26,218 bases of DNA from a virus: positions 1 through 26,218 of IMG/VR virus record IMGVR_UViG_3300048035_000121; one strand, given 5' to 3'. Each line of letters begins with the position of its first letter. Positions within the stretch are counted from its first letter, which is position 1. Positions 13,406-19,375 of the stretch are shown piece by piece. The notes under the pieces are model-generated. The model had not been told where the DNA came from. It saw only the letters and a program-made list of their open reading frames with translations, and did no database searches. A program made the position numbers and the translations under genes.

Positions 13406-13477
13406 TTACTTACGACCCGCTACAATTAGAGCACCCGATGTGCCTAATGCGGTCGCGACAAATACAGCTATTAGCAT
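13406..13477 (-). CDS. 23-aa membrane micropeptide
   Basis: Reads MLIAVFVATALGTSGALIVA then GRK: one membrane span with a basic C-terminus (positive-inside, so C-in). Its ATG overlaps the stop region of the 84-residue gene, suggesting coupled translation. It is similar in size and layout to the micropeptide at 2913-2990, but the sequences are not alike. Confidence 0.45.
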   Translation of the reverse strand: MLIAVFVATALGTSGALIVAGRK

Positions 13478-13725
13478 AACTCTTCTATTGATTTTTGATT
13501 AGTGTATTCGGCAACAACCTTGCAGTACATCTCGATGTAGCCAACCAAAGTTGGGTCTTCATCAACAGACTCAAGTTCTTTCGAGTCTATGTAATGCACG
13601 ATTAGGTTGCCCATATAACGGATTGAGTACGCCTCGTGCACCGATGCCGTACCCATAATTCCGTATACCTCGCTGACCTCACAATCCATCAGCATATTGA
13701 ATAGGGTTGATTTTAGATTCATCAT
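13471..13725 (-). CDS. hypothetical protein, 84 aa
   Basis: MMNLKSTLFNMLMDCEVSEV, Met- and Tyr-rich; mixed strands and a C-terminal helix (YCKVVAEYTNQKSIEELC). No family recognised. Overlaps the upstream gene by 4 bases. Confidence 0.6.
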   Translation of the reverse strand: MMNLKSTLFNMLMDCEVSEVYGIMGTASVHEAYSIRYMGNLIVHYIDSKELESVDEDPTLVGYIEMYCKVVAEYTNQKSIEELC

Positions 13726-13919
13726 TTCTTCAGTCCTTTGATTATTGATTCACGCAATTCTTGGTAGTCCTCATCTTTAGAGTATATCAAGTCTGCGATA
13801 TCCTCGCTTACCTCGTGCATACCGAACAACTTTGCGATGTCGTATGCATCTTGCAACCGCTCACTTTGTAGCCTCGTTGCTATCGTAGATTTCACTCGTT
13901 CTATACTATCGAAACTCAT
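13722..13919 (-). CDS. hypothetical protein, 65 aa
   Basis: Helical: MSFDSIERVKSTIATRLQSE, then RLQDAYDIAKLFGMHEVSED. No family recognised. ATG and the preceding TGA overlap (ATGA). Confidence 0.6.
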   Translation of the reverse strand: MSFDSIERVKSTIATRLQSERLQDAYDIAKLFGMHEVSEDIADLIYSKDEDYQELRESIIKGLKK

Positions 13920-14152
13920 ACAGCGTACGCAAATTGTAGGTTAGACTTTACCTCAACGAATCCCGCAGTCACGGGTTGCTTTGGGGCGTTCATTAGAGCC
14001 TTAGCCTCAGCTAATCTCTGCTTCATCGCAAGGCGCTCAGCACGACCTACGGCTCTCTTGTTGACATTGAACTCAGCGAACTGAGTTGCATCGAATTTGT
14101 CCTTGTTTGAAAGGAACTTAGCACCCGAGGTGCTTCTTGTGACCTTAGCCAT
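13916..14152 (-). CDS. basic hypothetical protein, 78 aa
   Basis: Starts at ATG 14152 (MAKVTRSTSGAKFLSNKDKF). Basic and helical in the middle (NKRAVGRAERLAMKQRLAEA), then a short beta end. A nucleic-acid-binding role would fit the charge but is not shown. A longer reading would run back into structured leader E3, so the ATG after the leader is preferred. Confidence 0.6.
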   Translation of the reverse strand: MAKVTRSTSGAKFLSNKDKFDATQFAEFNVNKRAVGRAERLAMKQRLAEAKALMNAPKQPVTAGFVEVKSNLQFAYAV

Positions 14153-14186
14153 AACACTTGATTTTAGTGGTTCAAAAATGATTAGG

Positions 14187-14239
14187 GGGTAGTCCGACCA
14201 CGATGTCGGCATAGACCTTATCTCAGTCTATCACTACCC
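14187..14239 (-). ncRNA. structured leader E3 (three-way junction)
   Basis: Minus strand: P1 GGGTAGT/ACTACCC (7 bp), P2 ATAGAC/GTCTAT with loop TGAGATAAG, P3 CCGAC/GTCGG with loop ATCGTG, then CCTAATC. P1 is identical to E1 and E2, and both inner arms match E2 with paired changes and nearly identical loops. It lies about 35 bases before ATG 14152 and lacks the GACCC hairpin of its sisters. Confidence 0.7.
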
Positions 14240-14280
14240 TTGGGTTTAACGCCCGACCTCGCAATGGGTCAAGCGGATTT

Positions 14281-14700
14281 TTATGAGTTCATCTCAGTCT
14301 CAGTCAATTCGCCACGGAATACCGCACGAACCTTTCTCAGTTCCTCGAGTAGGTAGTTCAGCAGTAGGATTTCATCCGTTACGCTCACATCGAAGTCCTC
14401 GTTGAATTTCTTCATCAGTTGATTTCTGCGGATTGTACAATCCACCACCATCGACATAGACTCAGCATCGTTGATGTTATCGAGGGTTACCACGCTTTCT
14501 TTGATAGCGTTAGCGACCTTGATACCCAACTTGATTTTCTGCTGTAGAACGCTACGAACACCGATGTTTTCGTAGTCCAACTCATTGAACTCTACGCCAA
14601 GTTCAGCACTCATTAGTGTGCGCTTTAGGTCTTTGTTGTTTAGTGCTCTTAGTTCAGTTGCACCGCCCATCTCGATTGAAAAAGTTGTTGATTTTACCAT
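14281..14700 (-). CDS. hypothetical helical protein, 139 aa
   Basis: Start at ATG 14700 (MVKSTTFSIEMGGATELRAL), right after the 42-base repeated leader; a longer reading would translate that leader. Mostly helical with a coiled-coil-like end (EILLLNYLLEELRKVRAVFR). No family recognised. Confidence 0.65.
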   Translation of the reverse strand: MVKSTTFSIEMGGATELRALNNKDLKRTLMSAELGVEFNELDYENIGVRSVLQQKIKLGIKVANAIKESVVTLDNINDAESMSMVVDCTIRRNQLMKKFNEDFDVSVTDEILLLNYLLEELRKVRAVFRGELTETEMNS

Positions 14701-14715
14701 TTGATTTGAATTTGT

Positions 14716-14793
14716 GACCCGTGGTCGGGTCGGGTTAGGGGGTAGTCCGAGCACGACCTCAGCGCTGACCTTATTTCAGTCAGTCCACTACCC
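14716..14793 (-). ncRNA. structured leader E2 (three-way junction plus hairpin)
   Basis: Minus strand: P1 GGGTAGT/ACTACCC, P2 CTGAC/GTCAG with loop TGAAATAAG, P3 CTGAG/CTCGG (one U-G pair) with loop GTCGTG, then CCTAACCCG and the hairpin GACCCG-ACCA-CGGGTC (14731-14716). ATG 14700 follows in a TTGAATTTG-rich stretch. Compared with E3, both inner stems change sequence on both sides and keep pairing, while the loops stay nearly fixed. Confidence 0.75.
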
Positions 14794-14802
14794 TTGGTTG
14801 GT

Positions 14803-14991
14803 TTAGGCTTCTTGCTCTGCGTAGAACATTCTTGCCTCAATCTCACGAAGATTTGAGAGTCTCGCAAGTTTCTCTTGCAAGTCGTAACCACTTGCCTTGT
14901 AGCAAGTATCAGCAATGTTTTGCTCTTCTCTACGAAGAATTTTGCGTACAAGTTTAGACTGCTCGATAGTTAGTGTTACGTTTGTTTTCAT
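14803..14991 (-). CDS. hypothetical helical protein, 62 aa
   Basis: Start at ATG 14991 (MKTNVTLTIEQSKLVRKILR). Helical throughout (SNLREIEARMFYAEQEA). No family recognised. Leader and start region are identical over 42 bases to those of the 139-residue gene downstream, but the proteins are not alike beyond a short N-terminal strand (TTFSIE against NVTLTIE). It appears to be the first gene of the leftward arm. Confidence 0.65.
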   Translation of the reverse strand: MKTNVTLTIEQSKLVRKILRREEQNIADTCYKASGYDLQEKLARLSNLREIEARMFYAEQEA

Positions 14992-15006
14992 TTGATTTGA
15001 ATTTGT

Positions 15007-15116
15007 GACCCGTGGTCGGGTCGGGTTAGGTGGGGTGCGCAGTTTCGCTCTGCGATACGAGTCGTGCCGTTCAACATACTCTACGTAACGATGAACAGCG
15101 TTCTCACTCACCCCAC
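15007..15116 (-). ncRNA. structured leader E4
   Basis: Minus strand: GTGGGGT/ACCCCAC (15116-15110 with 15036-15030) closes a junction containing GTTCA/TGAAC (long loop) and CGCAG/CTGCG with a 7-base loop. CCTAACCCG and the GACCCG hairpin follow, as in E2. The closing stem differs in sequence from E1-E3 but occupies the same place, so shape rather than sequence seems kept. Confidence 0.6.
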
Positions 15117-15155
15117 GGGAATGGGTCAAGAGCCTACGCTTAGATATCGTGGGTA

Positions 15156-15470
15156 GTGGTGTACATTTTGGGGCGCAACCTTGGTGCGCAGTACCTACCG
15201 ATTGTCTCGTTCTTGGCTCAAGCACTCTACACAGCATTGGTCTTTGCGATACACCATCCCTTACTTTTTCCACCTACTTGCTATTACTATCGTTCAGCGG
15301 TGTGCCGTGCCTCATACCTCGTTGAGTATGTTTGGTCTAGCCTACCGCTGAAGCCTTTCGTAGTGTTCGAGTATGACCAAGGTCAAACTAAGTACGGCTT
15401 CGGGGTTGGTGCATCCAACAGCATTCGAGGGGTGAACCTCTCATCCACAAGTTTAAGTCCGTGGGGCTGA
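15156..15470 (+). CDS. doubtful open frame, 104 aa
   Basis: Opens at GTG 15156 with no recognisable start region or promoter. The first part is hydrophobic (LPIVSFLAQALYTALVFAIH), and the later part reads like a beta domain (KPFVVFEYDQGQTKYGFGVG). It contains the TTCAGCGG/CCGCTGAA inverted repeat and other hairpins, and no homologue is recognised. It may be a chance frame in the structured region or a degraded gene. Confidence 0.2.
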   Translation: MVYILGRNLGAQYLPIVSFLAQALYTALVFAIHHPLLFPPTCYYYRSAVCRASYLVEYVWSSLPLKPFVVFEYDQGQTKYGFGVGASNSIRGVNLSSTSLSPWG

Positions 15471-15929
15471 CTGAGTAGCTGTTGCTATGCAGAGTGGTCG
15501 GTTGTTAGCATTCATTTCCCTCGGGCGTTTCCGTTGGGTTGCTTGTGCCTCACTCGATGCGGTTCGTTTTGTTGTGCATCGGCAGTCGGTGACTCGTGGT
15601 GAGGTGGGGACTTTGATTTCTTATGTGAGGCTCTCGCCCTCTCATCAAACATCCCCCGTTTGACATTGGCTAATTAACGGCGGATAATTGGTTCTCACAA
15701 CCCACCCTCAATTTTGCGTTAATATGACCCGCGCGAGGAAACACCCTCTAGCCCAAGCCTAGAGCGGGATACAGAGTTTTTTTGGGGTGAAATGCAATTT
15801 GAGTATTTCTACCTAAATCAAAATCGGAATTAGGTATTTTTACCTATGCACTTTTCCCCATATCTCACCGAAAAATGAGTATAAAACAGAGTAGAAAACT
15901 TTTGGTCACCTCGAAATAATTACTTGTAA

Positions 15930-16002
15930 AACCCTACCCTTTAATCAATCGTAGTGGTAGCAAGGGATACAGCATAGGTTGTCCCAACCCTACCCTTTAA
16001 TC
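15930..16002. repeat. two direct repeats of 17 bases
   Basis: AACCCTACCCTTTAATC occurs exactly at 15930-15946 and 15986-16002, 56 bases apart. Both are followed within a few bases by ATCGTAG or CGTAG. Such spaced repeats could be iterons or regulator sites in the central region. Confidence 0.75.
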
Positions 16003-16572
16003 GTAGAGCCAATTCGTGAACCCCCGTAAACATTGGGGTGCAGAGCAAATATTCCTAAAACGATAAGTTACCCCGTGGAACCTCACCGAAATCGCCCGAT
16101 ATCGCCCCGACCCACCACGCTACAACCCCCGCCAATGCTGAGGCGCTGAAATTGAGAAATGCCCATAAATTGTCGTGGATTGCCCACATATTAACCTATA
16201 TAGATACGCCATAGATATCCACAGGCGAAGCCTCAAGGGGTGCAGACTGAACCACCCAAGGCGAGTCTATCGGGGTGGAATGAGTCACCCATCCGAGGGG
16301 GTAAGAGGGTAAGAGTAGTATTTGGGGGGTGTGATAGTCCCCGTGCTTAGTCCATCTCACCAATCAACTGAGCTAAGCAGACTGAGACCCGTGGCGCAGA
16401 CTAGACCCAAAAAGCTAAAAGTATTTTGACAAATCCCGTGGATACTGAGGGAGGGGGTGTTGGGATTCGTTTCGGAATTGGTTTTGTTTCGTTGTCATTA
16501 TCATATAATCCCCACCCTACTTACTTCTCGCAAAAACCATCAGACGTGCTGACACCTTTTTTCCATTTTTCA

Positions 16573-16622
16573 TCAGGCTATATCCTGACACAAATAGTGG
16601 TATCGTAAGGTTATATCCTTAC
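16573..16622. promoter_or_regulatory. two matching palindromes (AGGYTATATCCT)
   Basis: TCAGGCTATATCCTGA (16573-16588) and GTAAGGTTATATCCTTAC (16605-16622) share the core AGG-Y-TATATCCT with different but still paired flanks. Their centres are about 33 bases (three helical turns) apart. As DNA they look like paired operators; as RNA, two hairpins with a shared six-base loop. Confidence 0.55.
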
Positions 16623-16631
16623 CCATTTAAA

Positions 16632-16693
16632 TGCTTTCTAACGGAGTTTTAATGGAGGCGGCAGGGTACAGTACCATAGGTACATAGAAAGCA
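16632..16693. repeat. 9-bp inverted repeat with inner hairpin
   Basis: TGCTTTCTA (16632-16640) pairs with TAGAAAGCA (16685-16693). Inside lies GTACC-ATA-GGTAC (16671-16683). This forms a 62-base structured unit just after the paired palindromes. Confidence 0.55.
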
Positions 16694-16770
16694 CTTCTGA
16701 GGGCACGTTATGGGAGGCTGTTACAACGAGGGGAATACGCAAGTGCGTCCCGAATACAATTAGTGCTAAA

Positions 16771-16846
16771 AACTTGTGATTATTGTGAGTGGGTGCGTGT
16801 GACTTCCCACTAGAAGACGAGGGATGAGAAAGACAAGTTACTCACA
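16771..16846. repeat. interleaved inverted repeats (possible pseudoknot)
   Basis: AACTTGT (16771-16777) pairs with ACAAGTT (16833-16839), and TGTGAGT (16784-16790) with ACTCACA (16840-16846), in the order A-B-A'-B'. Inside, AGTGGG/CCCACT is a further option competing with B. The pairs cannot nest, so they form either a pseudoknot or alternative states. Confidence 0.45.
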
Positions 16847-16932
16847 CTCTCGCTGTGATATTGAGGCAAAGTTACAACATATTTTTGACATTATTAAGGA
16901 TTCTGTTATCTTTTTTGGGTTTTAGGGGTATA

Positions 16933-16964
16933 TTGGATAAAATGTGGGCAGTTTCGTATCTTTG
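16933..16964 (+). promoter_or_regulatory. Bacteroidota-type promoter, start of rightward arm
   Basis: TTG (16933-16935), a 21-base spacer and TATCTTTG (16957-16964) match the Bacteroidota -33/-7 pattern. ATG 16975 follows after 10 bases, so the leader is very short. Confidence 0.75.
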
Positions 16965-16974
16965 CGGATAAATA

Positions 16975-17250
16975 ATGAGAGATATGGAATCATCTGAAGA
17001 TATCATCAAGGATTTACAAGACCATTGGAAGTGGGCGGTAAACCTCGATTCTCCCGAAGAGGAAATCGGGTATAAAAAATCTCATCCATACAGAGACCGA
17101 CTGTTGGACTTGGCGAATGCTCTAAATAAAGAGAAGTACGAATTAGACCAAAGAGCAAAGCGTATAAAGAGATGGGAGTGGTTAACAGATAACATTCTTC
17201 CGTATGGTATCTTGATTATCGATATTGTCTTCCGTATATTTGGTAAATGA
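16975..17250 (+). CDS. C-terminally anchored small protein, 91 aa
   Basis: The first 68 residues are charged and helical (KSHPYRDRLLDLANALNKEK, then a Lys/Arg-rich stretch). One membrane span follows near the end (ILPYGILIIDIVFRIFG). No family recognised. First gene of the rightward arm, immediately after a good promoter. Its TGA overlaps the next ATG (ATGA). Confidence 0.65.
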   Translation: MRDMESSEDIIKDLQDHWKWAVNLDSPEEEIGYKKSHPYRDRLLDLANALNKEKYELDQRAKRIKRWEWLTDNILPYGILIIDIVFRIFGK

Positions 17251-17417
17251 AATATTTAAAAGAAACGTGGGCGGACTTCGGTCAAGGTATTACAGCTTCA
17301 GCGCTAACCGCTGTAATGGTAGCCCCATCAGAAAAGTTGGCGACAGGACTGTTCTTTGGTTTAGCTGCTTGGGTGGCGATGTACACCGTAAACGAGATTC
17401 TAAAGAACTACAGGTAA
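17247..17417 (+). CDS. small membrane protein, 56 aa
   Basis: MKYLKETWADFGQGITASAL, then hydrophobic stretches (LTAVMVAPSE, TGLFFGLAAWVAMYTV) suggesting one or two spans, ending NEILKNYR. Coupled to the upstream gene by ATGA. Small size and membrane nature would allow a holin-like role, but nothing proves it. A terminator lies 105 bases downstream. Confidence 0.6.
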   Translation: MKYLKETWADFGQGITASALTAVMVAPSEKLATGLFFGLAAWVAMYTVNEILKNYR

Positions 17418-17671
17418 CCGAATTGAAAAATTTGGAGCGCTTCGCGCTTGTATTCCGAAGAGGGTTTCGGTATATTACCTGTGTACCGTTTCGGTACGCA
17501 TTGTTTTAGTTGTTAAGTAAGAGAGCTGCCTTCGGGTGGCTCTTTTTGTTTATAAGAGTTTTGTATCTATTCCTTATCTTAGTGTTAGCCGAAAGGCTCA
17601 AATGAAAAGGAGGTGTCAAGTATCTAGGAGAAGCTCTTGCGGATGTAGGAGCTTTTCTGTATATTAAGACT
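17418..17671 (+). other. hairpin-rich gap between two membrane-protein genes
   Basis: Holds hairpins AGCGC-TTC-GCGCT, CCGAA/TTCGG, GTACCG-TTT-CGGTAC, the terminator at 17522-17547, TAGCC-GAAA-GGCT, and AGCTC/GAGCT near the next gene. A 21-codon frame (17602-17667, basic and Cys-rich) is present but lacks support. TATATTAA just before ATG 17672 is a weak -7 candidate. Confidence 0.5.
17522..17547 (+). terminator. rho-independent terminator
   Basis: A stem AGAGCTGCC/GGTGGCTCT (9 bp with two G-U pairs), TTCG tetraloop and TTTTT. It closes the first rightward transcription unit. Confidence 0.75.
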
Positions 17672-17923
17672 ATGATAAACATTTTATTCGCAATACCATT
17701 TGGGGCGGCTTGGCTTTACTACTTCGCTGCATCACGCATTCAAAAAAAATGCTTCCGCACACTCACCGAAGAAGAAAAAAAGGAGTTCGACCTTGACGGG
17801 TTTGAGGACGAAGAAATCAAAATGTTCGATGCATCAAGAGCGGGTAGATGGTTGGCTGTTATGTCAGTATGTTGGTTTGTCGGCTACCCTGTAATACAGC
17901 TACAAAAATGGCTAGGTCTGTAA
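17672..17923 (+). CDS. two-span membrane protein, 83 aa
   Basis: N-terminal span (INILFAIPFGAAWLYYFAAS), a charged loop with acidic residues (TEEEKKEFDLDGFEDEEIKM), and a second span (WLAVMSVCWFVGYPVI). No family recognised; a membrane role of unknown nature. Confidence 0.65.
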   Translation: MINILFAIPFGAAWLYYFAASRIQKKCFRTLTEEEKKEFDLDGFEDEEIKMFDASRAGRWLAVMSVCWFVGYPVIQLQKWLGL

Positions 17924-17936
17924 AGAAATTTCTTAC

Positions 17937-17944
17937 TATCTTTG
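17937..17944 (+). promoter_or_regulatory. candidate -7 box TATCTTTG
   Basis: TATCTTTG ends six bases before ATG 17951, the same spacing as the sigma-gene promoter candidate. No clear TTG is found upstream at the usual distance, so confidence is moderate. If real, the transcript would be almost leaderless. Confidence 0.45.
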
Positions 17945-17950
17945 TGGTAT

Positions 17951-18163
17951 ATGTTTTTGCGCTACACCACACTACAATTCAAACGATTAAGCAACGTATT
18001 GTTCGCTTCAAAAGTCCGCTTCTGCCTCTTTTGTCTCGAGCACGTTCTGCTTATACAACCCCCTTTGTCGGCACTAAAACGAGACTTGCTAAGAGTGGAA
18101 CGCTCGGACTTCACAAGAGGTCGCAGATGGGCGCTCCGAACTTATCGCAGGTATTTCTCTTAA
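17951..18163 (+). CDS. basic hypothetical protein, 70 aa
   Basis: MFLRYTTLQFKRLSNVLFAS, then a basic end (RVERSDFTRGRRWALRTYRR). Chosen over a competing longer frame (ATG 17908 to 18342) because a TATCTTTG box directly precedes it and because the other frame's middle reads as low-complexity basic sequence. Both readings remain possible. Confidence 0.4.
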   Translation: MFLRYTTLQFKRLSNVLFASKVRFCLFCLEHVLLIQPPLSALKRDLLRVERSDFTRGRRWALRTYRRYFS

Positions 18164-18168
18164 TCCCT

Positions 18169-18342
18169 ATGTTTTGGTGCACCGCTCAGGTGAACATTAA
18201 GCTATGGAATCTTCTGTTCCCTTATATGGGTCGTGAACTCATTCTGACAATCCAAGAACCGTTTGGTATATGGATTAGTTGGTGTATGGCGTTTGGGTGG
18301 TTGGAGATTGGCTACAAGCTATCTCAGCTTAGACGTACTTAA
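18169..18342 (+). CDS. small membrane protein, 57 aa
   Basis: MFWCTAQVNIKLWNLLFPYM, then a span (GIWISWCMAFGWLEIGYKL) and a basic end LRRT. Starts 5 bases after the preceding stop. Alternatively it is the C-terminal part of a 144-residue protein starting at 17908. A membrane function is likely; nothing more specific can be said. Confidence 0.45.
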   Translation: MFWCTAQVNIKLWNLLFPYMGRELILTIQEPFGIWISWCMAFGWLEIGYKLSQLRRT

Positions 18343-18754
18343 TATCCTCTTCTCCGTAGAGCTTCCTGTAAACCCTTTGTACCGCGTGTCTACCCTTGTG
18401 GGATACTGACAGCTTAGATGCTGTTCTGCTCAGTTGGAATCTTTGAGCGTCCTCGTCCTTCTTGTGATTGTAATACTCTGTTATATAGCCTTTGCGCTTG
18501 AGCGGTAAGATGATACGTTCATACAACTTCTTTCTAGATTGGTTGTAGGTCTTGGCTGCCCAAGTAATTTCAAAGAACTCTAGGTCGTACACATACAACA
18601 GAAACTCAACCTCTGCACGAGTTAAGTCTGTGTGCTCCACCATATCCCGCATTACTAGGCTTAGGTACTTGATGTCGTTGTGACGGACGTACTTCTCCTG
18701 TAGCGGTAGGAACTCCCTGTGTAGCTTCTTCTTATGTACCTTGCTCTTCGGCAT
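18329..18754 (-). CDS. winged-helix (MarR-like) regulator
   Basis: This is a 141-residue protein from ATG 18754 (MPKSKVHKKKLHREFLPLQE). Residues about 45-120 look like a winged helix: LTRAEVEFLLYVYDLEFFEI, then KTYNQSRKKLYERIILPLKR as recognition helix, then KGYITEYY as the wing. The tail is basic. It is the only leftward gene inside the rightward arm. Its start faces the promoter at 18741-18771, so it could control that divergent promoter. Its 3' end overlaps the 57-residue gene by 14 bases. Confidence 0.6.
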   Translation of the reverse strand: MPKSKVHKKKLHREFLPLQEKYVRHNDIKYLSLVMRDMVEHTDLTRAEVEFLLYVYDLEFFEITWAAKTYNQSRKKLYERIILPLKRKGYITEYYNHKKDEDAQRFQLSRTASKLSVSHKGRHAVQRVYRKLYGEEDIKYV

Positions 18755-18771
18755 ACTTTTTCGTATATTTG
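18741..18771 (+). promoter_or_regulatory. Bacteroidota-type promoter for the 18.8-20.2 kb genes
   Basis: TTG (18741-18743), a 20-base spacer and TATATTTG (18764-18771). GTATA-TTTGTAG-TATAC (18763-18779) overlaps it as a possible operator. The promoter begins inside the start of the leftward regulator gene. Confidence 0.7.
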
Positions 18772-18801
18772 TAGTATACAATTTAATTTAAGAAAAAACA
18801 A

Positions 18802-19149
18802 ATGGATTATCAAGAAGCACCTCAAGAATTTTTTGAGGACGTTGCCGAAAAACTCGAAGGCATCAAAGCTGTCGTTAAAAAGTACGGCTTGGAAGACCAA
18901 TGGGTTTCTGTATTCGTAGGTGGAGTCTACACCGAGAACGAAGAAGGCGAAGCAAAACTAAAAACAGTATTGGACTACGTTGTAGTAGATGAAGATGAGC
19001 TAGACGAGATTACGTCTTTAGCTGTGTCGTACTACCAACAGATGGAAGTTCCTACGGAGCTACCACAAGACTTAGAAGACACTAAGGATTGGACTGCGGA
19101 AGATTGGATTAACTATGTAAACAAGAACACCGATGGAACAGCCAATTAG
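18802..19149 (+). CDS. acidic hypothetical protein, 115 aa
   Basis: MDYQEAPQEFFEDVAEKLEG, then VSVFVGGVYTENEEGEAKLK and a long acidic stretch (VVVDEDELDEITSL). Very acidic overall. No family recognised. First gene after the 18.76 kb promoter; overlaps the next by 17 bases. Confidence 0.65.
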   Translation: MDYQEAPQEFFEDVAEKLEGIKAVVKKYGLEDQWVSVFVGGVYTENEEGEAKLKTVLDYVVVDEDELDEITSLAVSYYQQMEVPTELPQDLEDTKDWTAEDWINYVNKNTDGTAN

Positions 19150-19375
19150 AAAACTAATCTGCGGTCAAGACCCTAAGAATGGTTTTGCATTCGTAGTAGG
19201 ACAGAAGGTATACGGCGGCGGAGAGATTCACGCAATAGCAGTAGATGGTCGTGCAGAGCAACTGTACGGTCGCTCACGTTACCTTATATATGTAGAGAAC
19301 GAGGAGGGCATCATTCTGTGGAAAGCTGTAGATGGTTTACCTGTTATTGTTGAATATGATATCGACCTAGGCTAA
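19133..19375 (+). CDS. hypothetical protein, 80 aa
   Basis: Beta-rich: NGFAFVVGQKVYGGGEIHAI, YLIYVENEEGIILWKAVDGL, ending VEYDIDLG. It could be a small beta barrel. No family recognised. Its stop overlaps the ATG of the co-chaperonin gene by 1 base (TAATG). Confidence 0.65.
   Translation: MEQPIRKLICGQDPKNGFAFVVGQKVYGGGEIHAIAVDGRAEQLYGRSRYLIYVENEEGIILWKAVDGLPVIVEYDIDLG

Larger units (their letters stand above)
14698..15030 (-). repeat. 42-base leader repeat in two copies
   Basis: Positions 14698-14739 and 14989-15030 are identical over 42 bases. Each copy covers ATG, a TTTGATTTGAATTTG spacer, the GACCCG-ACCA-CGGGTC hairpin and CCTAACCCG. The identity stops where the closing stems of leaders E2 and E4 begin. 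Confidence 0.9.
15117..16956. other. long central non-coding region between the divergent arms
   Basis: About 1.8 kb with no convincing gene. It holds many hairpins: TTCAGCGG/CCGCTGAA near 15293-15356, GTTGG-TGCAT-CCAAC near 15407-15421, a nested CCTCAC/GTGAGG with CGATGC/GCATCG and AGTC/GACT inside near 15548-15606, CTCTAG/CTAGAG near 15747-15765, TACCTAA/TTAGGTA near 15810-15840, and TGCTTAG/CTAAGCA near 16344-16380. There are two copies of AACCCTACCCTTTAATC and a near-perfect DnaA box, ATATCCACA, at 16215-16223. Divergent transcription and these features suit an origin or control region; a large structured RNA is the alternative. Confidence 0.6.

Noticed and set aside
14187-14793. Hammerhead or other known ribozyme
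   Set aside because: The three-way junction recalls a hammerhead, but the CUGANGA and GAAA core strings are absent. No twister or other known core could be placed either.
14701-15273. Longer N-termini for the 139- and 62-residue proteins that share PPNPTRPRVTNSNQ
   Set aside because: The shared peptide is just the repeated leader read without a stop; the ATG after the leader has the expected A/T-rich start region.
16426-16608. A 60-residue plus-strand frame in the central region
   Set aside because: No start region, low-complexity composition, and it runs into the paired palindromes.
17225-17509. A 94-residue plus-strand frame
   Set aside because: Overlaps the coupled 56-residue membrane protein and runs through several hairpins; the ATGA coupling favours the shorter gene.
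17908-18342. A single 144-residue protein in place of two small genes
   Set aside because: Possible, but its middle is low-complexity basic sequence and a TATCTTTG box precedes the alternative start at 17951. Held as an alternative.
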